Source of the DNA: Glaciecola sp. UBA1851
GTDB lineage: Bacteria; Pseudomonadota; Gammaproteobacteria; Enterobacterales; Alteromonadaceae
NCBI GenBank assembly: GCA_002338515.1
Contig: DDIL01000085.1
Coordinates: 1 to 7,065, forward strand
DNA: 7,065 bases
Direction of reading: 5' to 3'
Shown here: positions 1 to 5,648 of the stretch, piece after piece
Layout of the letters: each line of letters opens with the position of its first letter
Numbering within the stretch: the first letter of the stretch is position 1
Notes under the pieces: model-generated
Databases searched by the model: none
What the model was told of the DNA's origin: nothing
The model's input: the letters and a program-made list of their open reading frames with translations, nothing else
Position numbers and translations under genes: made by a program

Positions 1-404
1 TAGATTCACTTTTTTCGATGCTGGAAAAAAATCGATTTGATTGTTTTTCTAGAAGTGTAAATGAGGTGAGCGAGGAGCTTAAAAATTACAACGGTAATCA
101 AATAAAAGCAGATGATAACATTGTGTTTATTTATCCTAACGCGGACTTTATTTTTGTTAACCCTAAAAACCCACGATTACACAGAAGATTGAGTTATGGA
201 ATGGGCCGTGCTCTTGAAAATAACAGTTTTTATCAAATATTTGACACGTTTTTTAATTCACAATTAAAAGAGCAGGGAATATATAAACGACGTTTACTCA
301 TTCTTCAGAATGAACAAATAAGTGCTAAAGCGTTGTCTGCTATTAATCGCTTTGGTATTGCAAGTTTTGCAAGTAAGCCAATTGAAAGTGACAACAAAGA
401 ATGA
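1..404 (+). CDS. C-terminal part of a periplasmic solute-binding-like protein (5' end outside window), upstream paralog of the next gene
   Basis: The reading frame is open from the left edge (first whole codon at 3) to the TGA at 402-404. The ATG at 18 is not the real start: the codons before it (D-S-L-F-S) already align with the interior of the downstream gene product (S-E-L-F-S), so the gene begins outside the window. The visible part, about 133 residues, aligns without gaps to residues 158-284 of the neighbour, with 68 identities in 127 positions by hand count. Shared blocks are FDCFSRSVNE, IYPNADFIFVNP, QIFDTFF and FGIAS/YGIAS-like ends. By analogy it is a secreted periplasmic protein of the SBP_bac_3 type, whose ligand cannot be told. 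It overlaps the next gene by ATGA, so the two are co-transcribed and probably translationally coupled. The tail is a few residues longer than in the paralog (SKPIESDNKE). The family call is inferred from fold-like pattern and length, not from a search. Confidence 0.75.
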   Translation, partial: DSLFSMLEKNRFDCFSRSVNEVSEELKNYNGNQIKADDNIVFIYPNADFIFVNPKNPRLHRRLSYGMGRALENNSFYQIFDTFFNSQLKEQGIYKRRLLILQNEQISAKALSAINRFGIASFASKPIESDNKE

Positions 405-1255
405 AAATTCTACTTCTATTAATGAGCAGCTTATGCTTTTTTAATTCTGTTCACGCCACTGAAAATATTATTGTTTATAACAGAAATATGAACAATGATT
501 TTGTCAAAACAAGTATTGAAAATATAGCGAAATTAAGTCAAGCAGCCCATGGAGGTTTTAAACTAGTCGCCTCCGAAGATATGGAGCAAGGCGATGCTTT
601 TGATGCGTTAGTGAAAGGTGAGATAGATATTCTTGTTACATCAGCAACTTCACAAAGAGAAAAAAATGCGAAGTTAATTAATGTTCCTCTTGATAGAGGT
701 TTATTAGGGTTTCGTTTATGTTTAGTGCATAAAGATTCTGATGTGTTTTTTGGGATAAGCGATGTACAAGAGTTTATTACAAATGAAATAACTATAGGCG
801 TTGGCGAGTTTTGGGCTGATAGAATTATTTTTGAGCAAAACAATTTTGCAACGGTGACTAGTTCTACCTTTAGTGAATTATTTTCTATGCTAGCTGCTAA
901 AAAATTTGATTGTTTCTCTCGAAGTGTGAATGAAATATCAAACGAGCTAAGAGAACACAAAGCATTAGATATTAAGATTGAGCCTAAAATTGTGATAATT
1001 TATCCAAATGCCGATTTTATCTTTGTTAATCCACATAAACCTGAATTGCTATTACGATTTACACAAGGTATGGATTTGGCGATTCAAAACGAATCGTACT
1101 TTCAAATATTTGATACTTTTTTCGGTAATGTGCTAGAGCAACATCAAATATATGAGCGCAGACTCATCTTTCTACAAAGAGATAACATTTCCGAGAAAAC
1201 ACTCGACTCGATTAATAAATATGGTATTGCATCCTTCATTCAGCAAGGGCGCTAA
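401..1255 (+). CDS. Periplasmic solute-binding-like protein (transporter substrate-binding domain type), 284 aa
   Basis: A 284-residue protein. It starts with a Sec signal peptide: K2, a hydrophobic run to about residue 14, and a likely cleavage after V-H-A at residue 19. The rest has the size and pattern of a bilobed type II periplasmic binding protein. A motif near residues 96-110 (VPLDRGLLGFRLCLVHK) precedes a probable lobe crossing, and a repeated FDCFSRS segment lies at 169-175. Such solitary proteins are common in Alteromonadales, where they are usually annotated as transporter substrate-binding domain proteins; some similar domains act as sensors or enzymes rather than transport receptors. 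The ATG at 401 overlaps the TGA of the upstream paralog, and no strong Shine-Dalgarno site precedes it (only AAAGA), which favours translational coupling. No ABC permease or ATPase gene is nearby, so a transport role is not supported. Ligand and function are unknown. Confidence 0.75.
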   Translation: MKILLLLMSSLCFFNSVHATENIIVYNRNMNNDFVKTSIENIAKLSQAAHGGFKLVASEDMEQGDAFDALVKGEIDILVTSATSQREKNAKLINVPLDRGLLGFRLCLVHKDSDVFFGISDVQEFITNEITIGVGEFWADRIIFEQNNFATVTSSTFSELFSMLAAKKFDCFSRSVNEISNELREHKALDIKIEPKIVIIYPNADFIFVNPHKPELLLRFTQGMDLAIQNESYFQIFDTFFGNVLEQHQIYERRLIFLQRDNISEKTLDSINKYGIASFIQQGR

Positions 1256-1305
1256 TGTACATGGTTTTTAATTAAGATATCTCAACGTCTTTTGTTTCAC
1301 CTTAA

Positions 1306-1333
1306 CTTGAAAAGTTATCATCACGACCCATCT
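1306..1333 (+). promoter_or_regulatory. Heat-shock (sigma-32, RpoH) promoter for hslVU
   Basis: CTTGAAA at 1306-1312 matches the sigma-32 -35 element. ACCCATCT at 1326-1333 matches the -10 element CCCCATNT in all but the first base. The spacer is 13 nt, within the known range. It lies about 40 bp ahead of the hslV start, and hslVU is a classical sigma-32 operon in E. coli. No equally good sigma-70 pair is visible: TTGAAA to the TATATA at 1333 is 20 nt. A start site just after 1340 would leave a leader of roughly 35 nt. Confidence 0.78.
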
Positions 1334-1375
1334 ATATATTCATTGAGTGCACAAGCTAACTGTTAGGAGTAGATA

Positions 1376-1900
1376 ATGACAACGATTGTATCGGTGCGCA
1401 GAGGGAATCAAGTCGTCGTAGCTGGCGACGGACAAGTTTCGTTAGGTAATACAGTAATGAAAGGCAATGCGCGCAAGGTGCGTCGTTTATATCATAATAA
1501 GGTGTTGGCTGGTTTTGCGGGCGGCACAGCTGATGCATTTACTCTTTTCGAACGCTTTGAAAGTAAGCTTGAAATTCATCAAGGCCACTTAACACGAGCG
1601 GCTGTCGAATTAGCCAAAGACTGGCGAACCGATAGAGCCTTACGAAGGTTAGAAGCTTTACTTGCTGTGGCAGATCATACTGCTTCTCTCGTTATAACAG
1701 GTAATGGTGATGTTATTCAACCAGAGCAAGATTTAATTGCGATTGGATCGGGTGGACCATTTGCCCAAGCTGCTGCAACTGCTTTACTAGAAAATAGTGA
1801 TTTAAACGCACAAGAAATTGCGACTAAAGCGCTGACAATTGCCGGTGATATTTGTGTATTTACTAACGGCAATCAAACTATAGAGTCACTAGAGTACTAA
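1376..1900 (+). CDS. hslV: ATP-dependent protease subunit HslV (ClpQ)
   Basis: HslV is the proteasome-like peptidase that forms a double hexameric ring and works with the HslU unfoldase in the cytoplasm on misfolded and some regulatory proteins. The protein is 174 aa (E. coli 176). After removal of Met1 the N-terminal threonine (TTIVSVRR) is the nucleophile. Other active-site residues are in place, in precursor numbering: D18 in AGDGQ, K34 in ARKVRR and S125 in IGSGGP. The monovalent cation-binding residues G157, C160 and T163 lie in AGDICVFT. The blocks GFAGGTADAFTLFE and ELAKDWRTDR are diagnostic. The start is certain because Thr2 must directly follow Met. AGGAG at 1365-1369 is 6 nt upstream. 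The gene sits 40 bp below a sigma-32 promoter and is followed by hslU after an 80-bp gap. Nothing suggests loss of function. Confidence 0.98.
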   Translation: MTTIVSVRRGNQVVVAGDGQVSLGNTVMKGNARKVRRLYHNKVLAGFAGGTADAFTLFERFESKLEIHQGHLTRAAVELAKDWRTDRALRRLEALLAVADHTASLVITGNGDVIQPEQDLIAIGSGGPFAQAAATALLENSDLNAQEIATKALTIAGDICVFTNGNQTIESLEY

Positions 1901-1907
1901 CAATTCT

Positions 1908-1958
1908 ATTGGCATGGTTAAATGCGATAAATCAATAATGCGCATTTAATATACCAAT
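1908..1958 (+). repeat. Extended inverted repeat (RNA hairpin) between hslV and hslU
   Basis: TTAAATGCG at 1918-1926 is perfectly complementary to CGCATTTAA at 1941-1949, with a 14-nt loop. An outer arm, ATTGG at 1908-1912 with CCAAT at 1954-1958, extends the stem across a small internal loop (5 nt against 4 nt). No T-run follows (the next bases are CAAAAGATAG), so it is not an intrinsic terminator. It ends 12 nt before the hslU Shine-Dalgarno site. In the mRNA it could act as a processing or stability element or tune the HslV to HslU ratio; that role is inferred. Confidence 0.6.
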
Positions 1959-1980
1959 CAAAAGATAGATAGGAATATAT

Positions 1981-3309
1981 ATGTCTGAAATGACACCAAG
2001 AGAAATTGTTCACGCCCTTGATAAACATATCATTGGTCAATCGGATGCTAAGCGTTCAGTCTCTATTGCGTTAAGAAATAGATGGAGAAGAATGCAATTA
2101 GACGCAGAATTAAGACAAGAAGTCACACCTAAGAATATTCTTATGATAGGTCCTACCGGCGTGGGTAAAACTGAAATTGCACGTCGCTTAGCAAAACTAG
2201 CAAATGCCCCATTCATTAAAGTAGAAGCGACTAAGTTTACCGAGGTAGGTTACGTTGGAAAGGAAGTAGAAACTATTATCAGAGATTTAGCTGATATAGC
2301 GGTTAAAATGACGAAAGAGTCAGCTGCTCAAAAAGTAAAGTATCGAGCCGAAGAGGCTGCCGAAGATAGAATTTTGGATATATTGATCCCCCCCGCTGAA
2401 AATACCTTTGGCGAAAAAGAGCCATCTCAAGAAAAGGGGGCTAGGCAAGTATTTCGTAAAAAATTACGCGAAGGTCAGTTGGACGATAAAGAAATTGAGC
2501 TTGATGTGTCTTTGCCGCAAGTTGGTGTAGAAATTATGGCTCCTCCTGGTATGGAAGAAATGACTAACCAATTACAAGGCATGTTCCAAAACTTATCGGG
2601 TGATAAGAAGAAAAAGAAGAAACTCAAAATCAAAGATGCATTCAAAGTATTAATTGAAGAAGAGTCAGCAAAGTTAATCAACCAAGAAGATCTCAAAGAA
2701 ACAGCAATTGAATCGCTTGAGCAAAATGGGATTGTGTTTATTGATGAAATAGACAAAATTTGCAAGCGCGAGGGTAATAGCGGAGCGGATGTATCTCGTG
2801 AAGGTGTGCAGAGAGATTTATTGCCATTGGTTGAAGGTTCTACGGTTTCGACTAAACATGGTATGGTTAAAACAGACCATATCCTTTTTATTGCATCTGG
2901 CGCTTTTCAAATGGCTAAGCCTTCTGACTTGATACCTGAGCTGCAAGGTCGGTTGCCTATAAGAGTTGAATTATCTGCGTTAACCACCGAGGACTTTGTT
3001 AGGATATTAACCGAACCTAACGCTTCGTTAACGGAACAGTACAAAGCGTTATTGAATACCGAAGGTGTTACAATTGACTTTGACAAATCTGGTATTAAGC
3101 GCATAGCTGAAGCAGCTTGGCAAGTGAATGAGAAAACAGAAAATATTGGAGCAAGAAGGCTTCATACTGTTATGGAAAGACTAATGGAGGAAATTTCATT
3201 TGAAGCGTCTGATAAATCGGGTGAGTCAATTGTTATTGATGAAGCTTATGTTAATCAACATTTACAAGCATTAGTAGACGACGAAGATTTGTCGCGTTTC
3301 ATTTTATAA
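1981..3309 (+). CDS. hslU: ATP-dependent protease ATPase subunit HslU (ClpY)
   Basis: HslU is the AAA+ hexameric unfoldase that feeds substrates into HslV. The protein is 442 aa (E. coli 443) and highly conserved. Seen in order: the N-terminal DKHIIGQ motif (residues 14-20), Walker A GPTGVGKT (57-64), pore-loop GYVG (90-93), the I-domain from about 109 to 243, Walker B IVFIDEID (251-258), a probable arginine finger in LQGRLPIR (R324), sensor 2 GARR (390-393), and the C-terminal tail EDLSRFIL that docks into HslV. The I-domain carries a run of six lysines (209-214), denser than in the E. coli protein, where this stretch is mixed Gln, Lys, Ala and Arg. The ATG has AGGA at 1971-1974, 6 nt upstream. 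It is presumably transcribed with hslV from the sigma-32 promoter. The C-run of seven near 2388-2394 does not break the frame (ILIPPAE). Confidence 0.98.
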   Translation: MSEMTPREIVHALDKHIIGQSDAKRSVSIALRNRWRRMQLDAELRQEVTPKNILMIGPTGVGKTEIARRLAKLANAPFIKVEATKFTEVGYVGKEVETIIRDLADIAVKMTKESAAQKVKYRAEEAAEDRILDILIPPAENTFGEKEPSQEKGARQVFRKKLREGQLDDKEIELDVSLPQVGVEIMAPPGMEEMTNQLQGMFQNLSGDKKKKKKLKIKDAFKVLIEEESAKLINQEDLKETAIESLEQNGIVFIDEIDKICKREGNSGADVSREGVQRDLLPLVEGSTVSTKHGMVKTDHILFIASGAFQMAKPSDLIPELQGRLPIRVELSALTTEDFVRILTEPNASLTEQYKALLNTEGVTIDFDKSGIKRIAEAAWQVNEKTENIGARRLHTVMERLMEEISFEASDKSGESIVIDEAYVNQHLQALVDDEDLSRFIL

Positions 3310-3310
3310 T

Positions 3311-3341
3311 AAAAAAGCGCTAGTAGCTCAACTACTAGCGC
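3311..3341 (-). terminator. Intrinsic terminator of the leftward small peptide gene
   Basis: GCGCTAGTAG at 3317-3326 and CTACTAGCGC at 3332-3341 form a perfect 10-bp stem with a 5-nt loop. Read on the minus strand, the stem is followed directly by six Ts (the A-run at 3311-3316), then ATTATAAAAT, which is the classical form. It begins 38 nt past the stop codon of the 68-codon minus-strand gene. Read on the plus strand, the stem is followed by AAACTTGTA, with no T-run, so it would stop hslU transcripts only weakly; it may still protect their 3' end. Confidence 0.82.
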
Positions 3342-3379
3342 AAACTTGTACTGTTTATCAAAACAATACGAAGGGACTG

Positions 3380-3586
3380 TTACGCAAAAACAGGACCAAT
3401 TCTTAAATTGGATTGTTGCTCAAAAATACCTTGCCTACTTGTGTCTAATGTTGATCGTGTGCCACCCACAGAACCCTCTATAGCGCTAAATCGAGGTGTT
3501 GGAAACGACGATAAAATGTAGGTTAGTTGTAAGTTGCCGCCGCTGATTTGATTTGTTTCTTTTGTAGTTAAAACTTGTGTAGTCAT
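3380..3586 (-). CDS. Small peptide precursor with a double-glycine leader (candidate bacteriocin-like or secreted signal peptide)
   Basis: A 68-residue product not recognised as a known family. Its first 17 residues (MTTQVLTTKETNQISGG) match the double-glycine leader consensus: L at -12, E at -8, I at -4, G at -2 and G at -1. Such leaders are cut and the peptide exported by ABC transporters carrying a C39 peptidase domain, as for class II bacteriocins and microcins. Cleavage after G17 would leave a 51-residue core with no cysteine, four Arg and three acidic residues, and a hydrophobic start (LQLTYIL). Support for a real gene: GGAGAG ends 5 nt before the ATG, an intrinsic terminator follows, and the gene fills a gap between two operons without overlapping either. 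No C39 transporter or immunity gene is in the window. A second GG at 41-42 lacks the leader pattern. Function is not established: a bacteriocin, a signalling peptide, or another substrate of a distant transporter all remain possible. Confidence 0.65.
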   Translation of the reverse strand: MTTQVLTTKETNQISGGNLQLTYILSSFPTPRFSAIEGSVGGTRSTLDTSRQGIFEQQSNLRIGPVFA

Positions 3587-3591
3587 AGTAA

Positions 3592-3597
3592 CTCTCC
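3592..3597 (-). promoter_or_regulatory. Ribosome binding site of the double-glycine peptide gene
   Basis: On the minus strand the bases read GGAGAG, 5 nt before the ATG at 3586-3584. This is one of the best Shine-Dalgarno sites in the window. It fixes the start so that the leader is exactly 17 residues long. Confidence 0.7.
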
Positions 3598-3600
3598 ATA

Positions 3601-3764
3601 GTGATAATGAACTTATAGTGCTAAAATATAGTCTCCTTCCTTAGAGATTAAGGTGCACTTCCATGTGCATTACTGCTTCGTCCTTGCAGTGATTAAATAA
3701 TAGCTTAATGCATCGTTAAGGATAACTGGTCGTTAGTCGTGAAATATTTAGAATTGGATTAAAG
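3601..3764. other. Intergenic region between divergent peptide gene and tamA, with short inverted repeats
   Basis: This gap must hold the promoters of both the leftward peptide gene and the rightward tamAB operon, but no convincing -35/-10 pair could be assigned on either strand. TATAGT at 3627-3632 (plus) and TATATT, its near-complement on the minus strand, are possible -10 boxes without good -35 partners. Visible inverted repeats are TGCAC 3655-3659 with GTGCA 3665-3669, ACTGC 3672-3676 with GCAGT 3686-3690, TGCATTA 3666-3672 with TAATGCA 3706-3712, and CTTAA 3704-3708 with TTAAG 3716-3720. These are mutually overlapping, so alternative folds are possible in a tamA leader. Confidence 0.4.
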
Positions 3765-5648
3765 GTGCAAATTATTTCTCAAATGTCGTTAATTGTTTTT
3801 ACCCAAATTAAGTATTTAAGGTACTGGTTCTTAACGCTATTTATAATATTCTTTACTGCAAGTTTGCAGGCAACTCAAGTCAATATAGAAGGAATAGATA
3901 ATAGTGATATTGAAAAGAATGTTCGCTTATTTATAAAGCAAGTTAAGCTACCTATGTCAGAGCTAGCGGTAGATGATTATCAGATTAAATTACGCAAGAA
4001 CATCAAAAAAGCGCTTCATGCTTATTCCTATTATGATGCTAAAATAATTATTCAACCTATAACCTATGCTACGCCAGAAAACTTAGTCATAAATGTCAAT
4101 GTACAAATAAATTCACCGGCAATAATTACTCGTGTAGTGATGCAATCTGACCTAGTGGAAGGAAATGATGAATATAAAAACATTCCTAACGACCTGCTCA
4201 ACGTAATAAAACAAGTGCAAGAACTAGAAGGTAAGGTGTTAGACCAAGCAAAATATGATGAATTAAAAAATAGAATGACCATATTTTCGGTTCTATATGG
4301 ATATTTTGATTTTAAATTCATATTGCATAAATTATCGATTATTCCAGAAGAGAAACAACCTTATAACGAATCTACGCCTACTCAAACTTCGACTTCGCAA
4401 AATATAAATAGAAAAAGCACAGCTATTATCCATTGGATTTTTGTTTTGAACAAACGATACCGTTTTGGAGAATTGGACTTTCTTCAAGAAACGAGAGGGC
4501 AAAATCTAGCTAGCAATGTTAGGCCATTTAAAACAGGTGAGTTTTTTGACCAATCAAAAATTGGTGAATTTTCCTTAAATATGGCAAGTACTGGTTATTT
4601 TGATAATGCCATAGCACGAGCTAACGCTGAAAAAGCAGAAAATTTAACGGTTCCAATAGAAGTCATTTTACAACCTAAACCCAAGGATCTTTATCAGTTT
4701 GGGGTCGGCTTCTCTACTGATACCCGCGCGCGTTTTAGTATCGATTGGAAACGTCCTTGGGTAAATCTAGATGGGCATGAACTTGGTGCAAAACTATACT
4801 TGTCTGACCCAAGAAAATCATTAAGTTTAGATTATAGAATTCCCAAAGCTAACCCGCTAAATGACTTCTTAAACTATAGAGTTACCGTGAAACAAACCAC
4901 AGAGAATCAGACTCAAAGTGATAATGTAGGCTTTGAAATATTAAGACAATGGGGAGCAGAAAATAAGCAGGAGTGGGATAAAATTGGTTTTGTAAGTCTT
5001 GAAAGAGAATCGTTTATTCAAGGTATACAAGATGAGCAAACTGTCACACTGCTTATGCCTGGCGTAACATTCAACCGAACTCGAAAAAATGGAGATATTT
5101 TTGTTAATTGGGGTGACCGACAGCAATTAACAGTGCAAGCAGCAAGCAAATCAGTTGTTTCAGACATAGACCTATTTAAAATATTGTTAAGAACAAAATG
5201 GATAAGAGAGTTTGGAAAACATCGATGGACTTGGCGAGCAGATGCAGGAGCCATCGCAACAAATGATTTTGACAGAGTTCCATCATCGCAACGCTTTTTT
5301 GCCGGCGGCGACCAAAGCGTCAGAGGATTTGGACACAATGAATTATCTGAATTTGTGATTATCGAGCAAGATGGTAAACCAGATGATATAGAACTATTGG
5401 GTGGAAAATACTTAGCCGTGGCAAGCGTAGAATATGCATTTCAAATTGCAGAGAAATGGCGAATAGCGACGTTTATTGATGCGGGAAATGCTACTAACGA
5501 GTTTGCGAGTGACATCGCTACCGGAGTAGGAGTAGGTGCTCACTGGCTCTCTCCAATAGGTAATGTGCAGGTATATGTGGCAAGAGGTAATTCAAAATTT
5601 GACAAAAATAGCTGGCGGCTACATTTAATTATAGGGCCAGGCTTATGA
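3765..5648 (+). CDS. tamA: Translocation and assembly module subunit TamA (Omp85 family outer-membrane protein)
   Basis: TamA is the outer-membrane half of the TamAB complex, which helps insert certain outer-membrane proteins and autotransporters. The protein is 627 aa (E. coli 577). A signal peptide covers about residues 7-36 (K16, R19, then WFLTLFIIFF, cleavage after L-Q-A). Three POTRA domains follow, roughly 38-112, 113-235 and 236-305, then a 16-strand barrel to the C-terminus (IIGPGL). The barrel loop-6 signature RFFAGGDQSVRGF lies at 510-522, with the VRGF core at 519-522. POTRA2 carries a Ser/Thr/Gln-rich insertion at about 197-219. The GTG start at 3765 has a weak GGA 6 nt before it. 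ATG at 3783 (residue 7) also keeps the signal peptide but lacks a nearby Shine-Dalgarno site, so the start is uncertain by six codons. The stop overlaps the tamB start (ATGA). The pairing with tamB separates it from BamA and from other Omp85 proteins. Confidence 0.94.
   Translation: MQIISQMSLIVFTQIKYLRYWFLTLFIIFFTASLQATQVNIEGIDNSDIEKNVRLFIKQVKLPMSELAVDDYQIKLRKNIKKALHAYSYYDAKIIIQPITYATPENLVINVNVQINSPAIITRVVMQSDLVEGNDEYKNIPNDLLNVIKQVQELEGKVLDQAKYDELKNRMTIFSVLYGYFDFKFILHKLSIIPEEKQPYNESTPTQTSTSQNINRKSTAIIHWIFVLNKRYRFGELDFLQETRGQNLASNVRPFKTGEFFDQSKIGEFSLNMASTGYFDNAIARANAEKAENLTVPIEVILQPKPKDLYQFGVGFSTDTRARFSIDWKRPWVNLDGHELGAKLYLSDPRKSLSLDYRIPKANPLNDFLNYRVTVKQTTENQTQSDNVGFEILRQWGAENKQEWDKIGFVSLERESFIQGIQDEQTVTLLMPGVTFNRTRKNGDIFVNWGDRQQLTVQAASKSVVSDIDLFKILLRTKWIREFGKHRWTWRADAGAIATNDFDRVPSSQRFFAGGDQSVRGFGHNELSEFVIIEQDGKPDDIELLGGKYLAVASVEYAFQIAEKWRIATFIDAGNATNEFASDIATGVGVGAHWLSPIGNVQVYVARGNSKFDKNSWRLHLIIGPGL

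Noticed and set aside
18..404. A complete 128-residue gene starting at ATG 18
   Set aside because: The codons upstream of 18 are open to the window edge and align with the interior of the downstream paralog, so this is the end of a longer gene.
538..960. 140-codon minus-strand ORF
   Set aside because: It lies wholly antisense to the signal-peptide-bearing binding-protein gene, with no ribosome site or recognisable domain.
1256..1305. Terminator for the binding-protein pair
   Set aside because: Only weak 4-bp pairings are visible and none has a proper stem followed by a T-run, so readthrough into hslVU cannot be excluded.
2475..3104. Minus-strand ORFs inside hslU
   Set aside because: Antisense shadows of a highly conserved gene with no motif of their own.
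3317..3341. Rho-independent terminator of hslU on the plus strand
   Set aside because: No T-run follows on the plus strand; the form fits the minus-strand gene instead.
3459..3464. Second Gly-Gly (residues 41-42) in the small peptide as a processing site
   Set aside because: The residues before it lack L-12, E-8 and hydrophobic -4, so it does not fit the leader consensus.
3663..3692. 9-codon leader ORF upstream of tamA
   Set aside because: It has AAGG 9 nt before its ATG, but it is too short to support without conservation; kept only as a remark in the leader finding.
4064..5338. Minus-strand ORFs inside tamA
   Set aside because: Antisense shadows of the TamA frame, with no family pattern.
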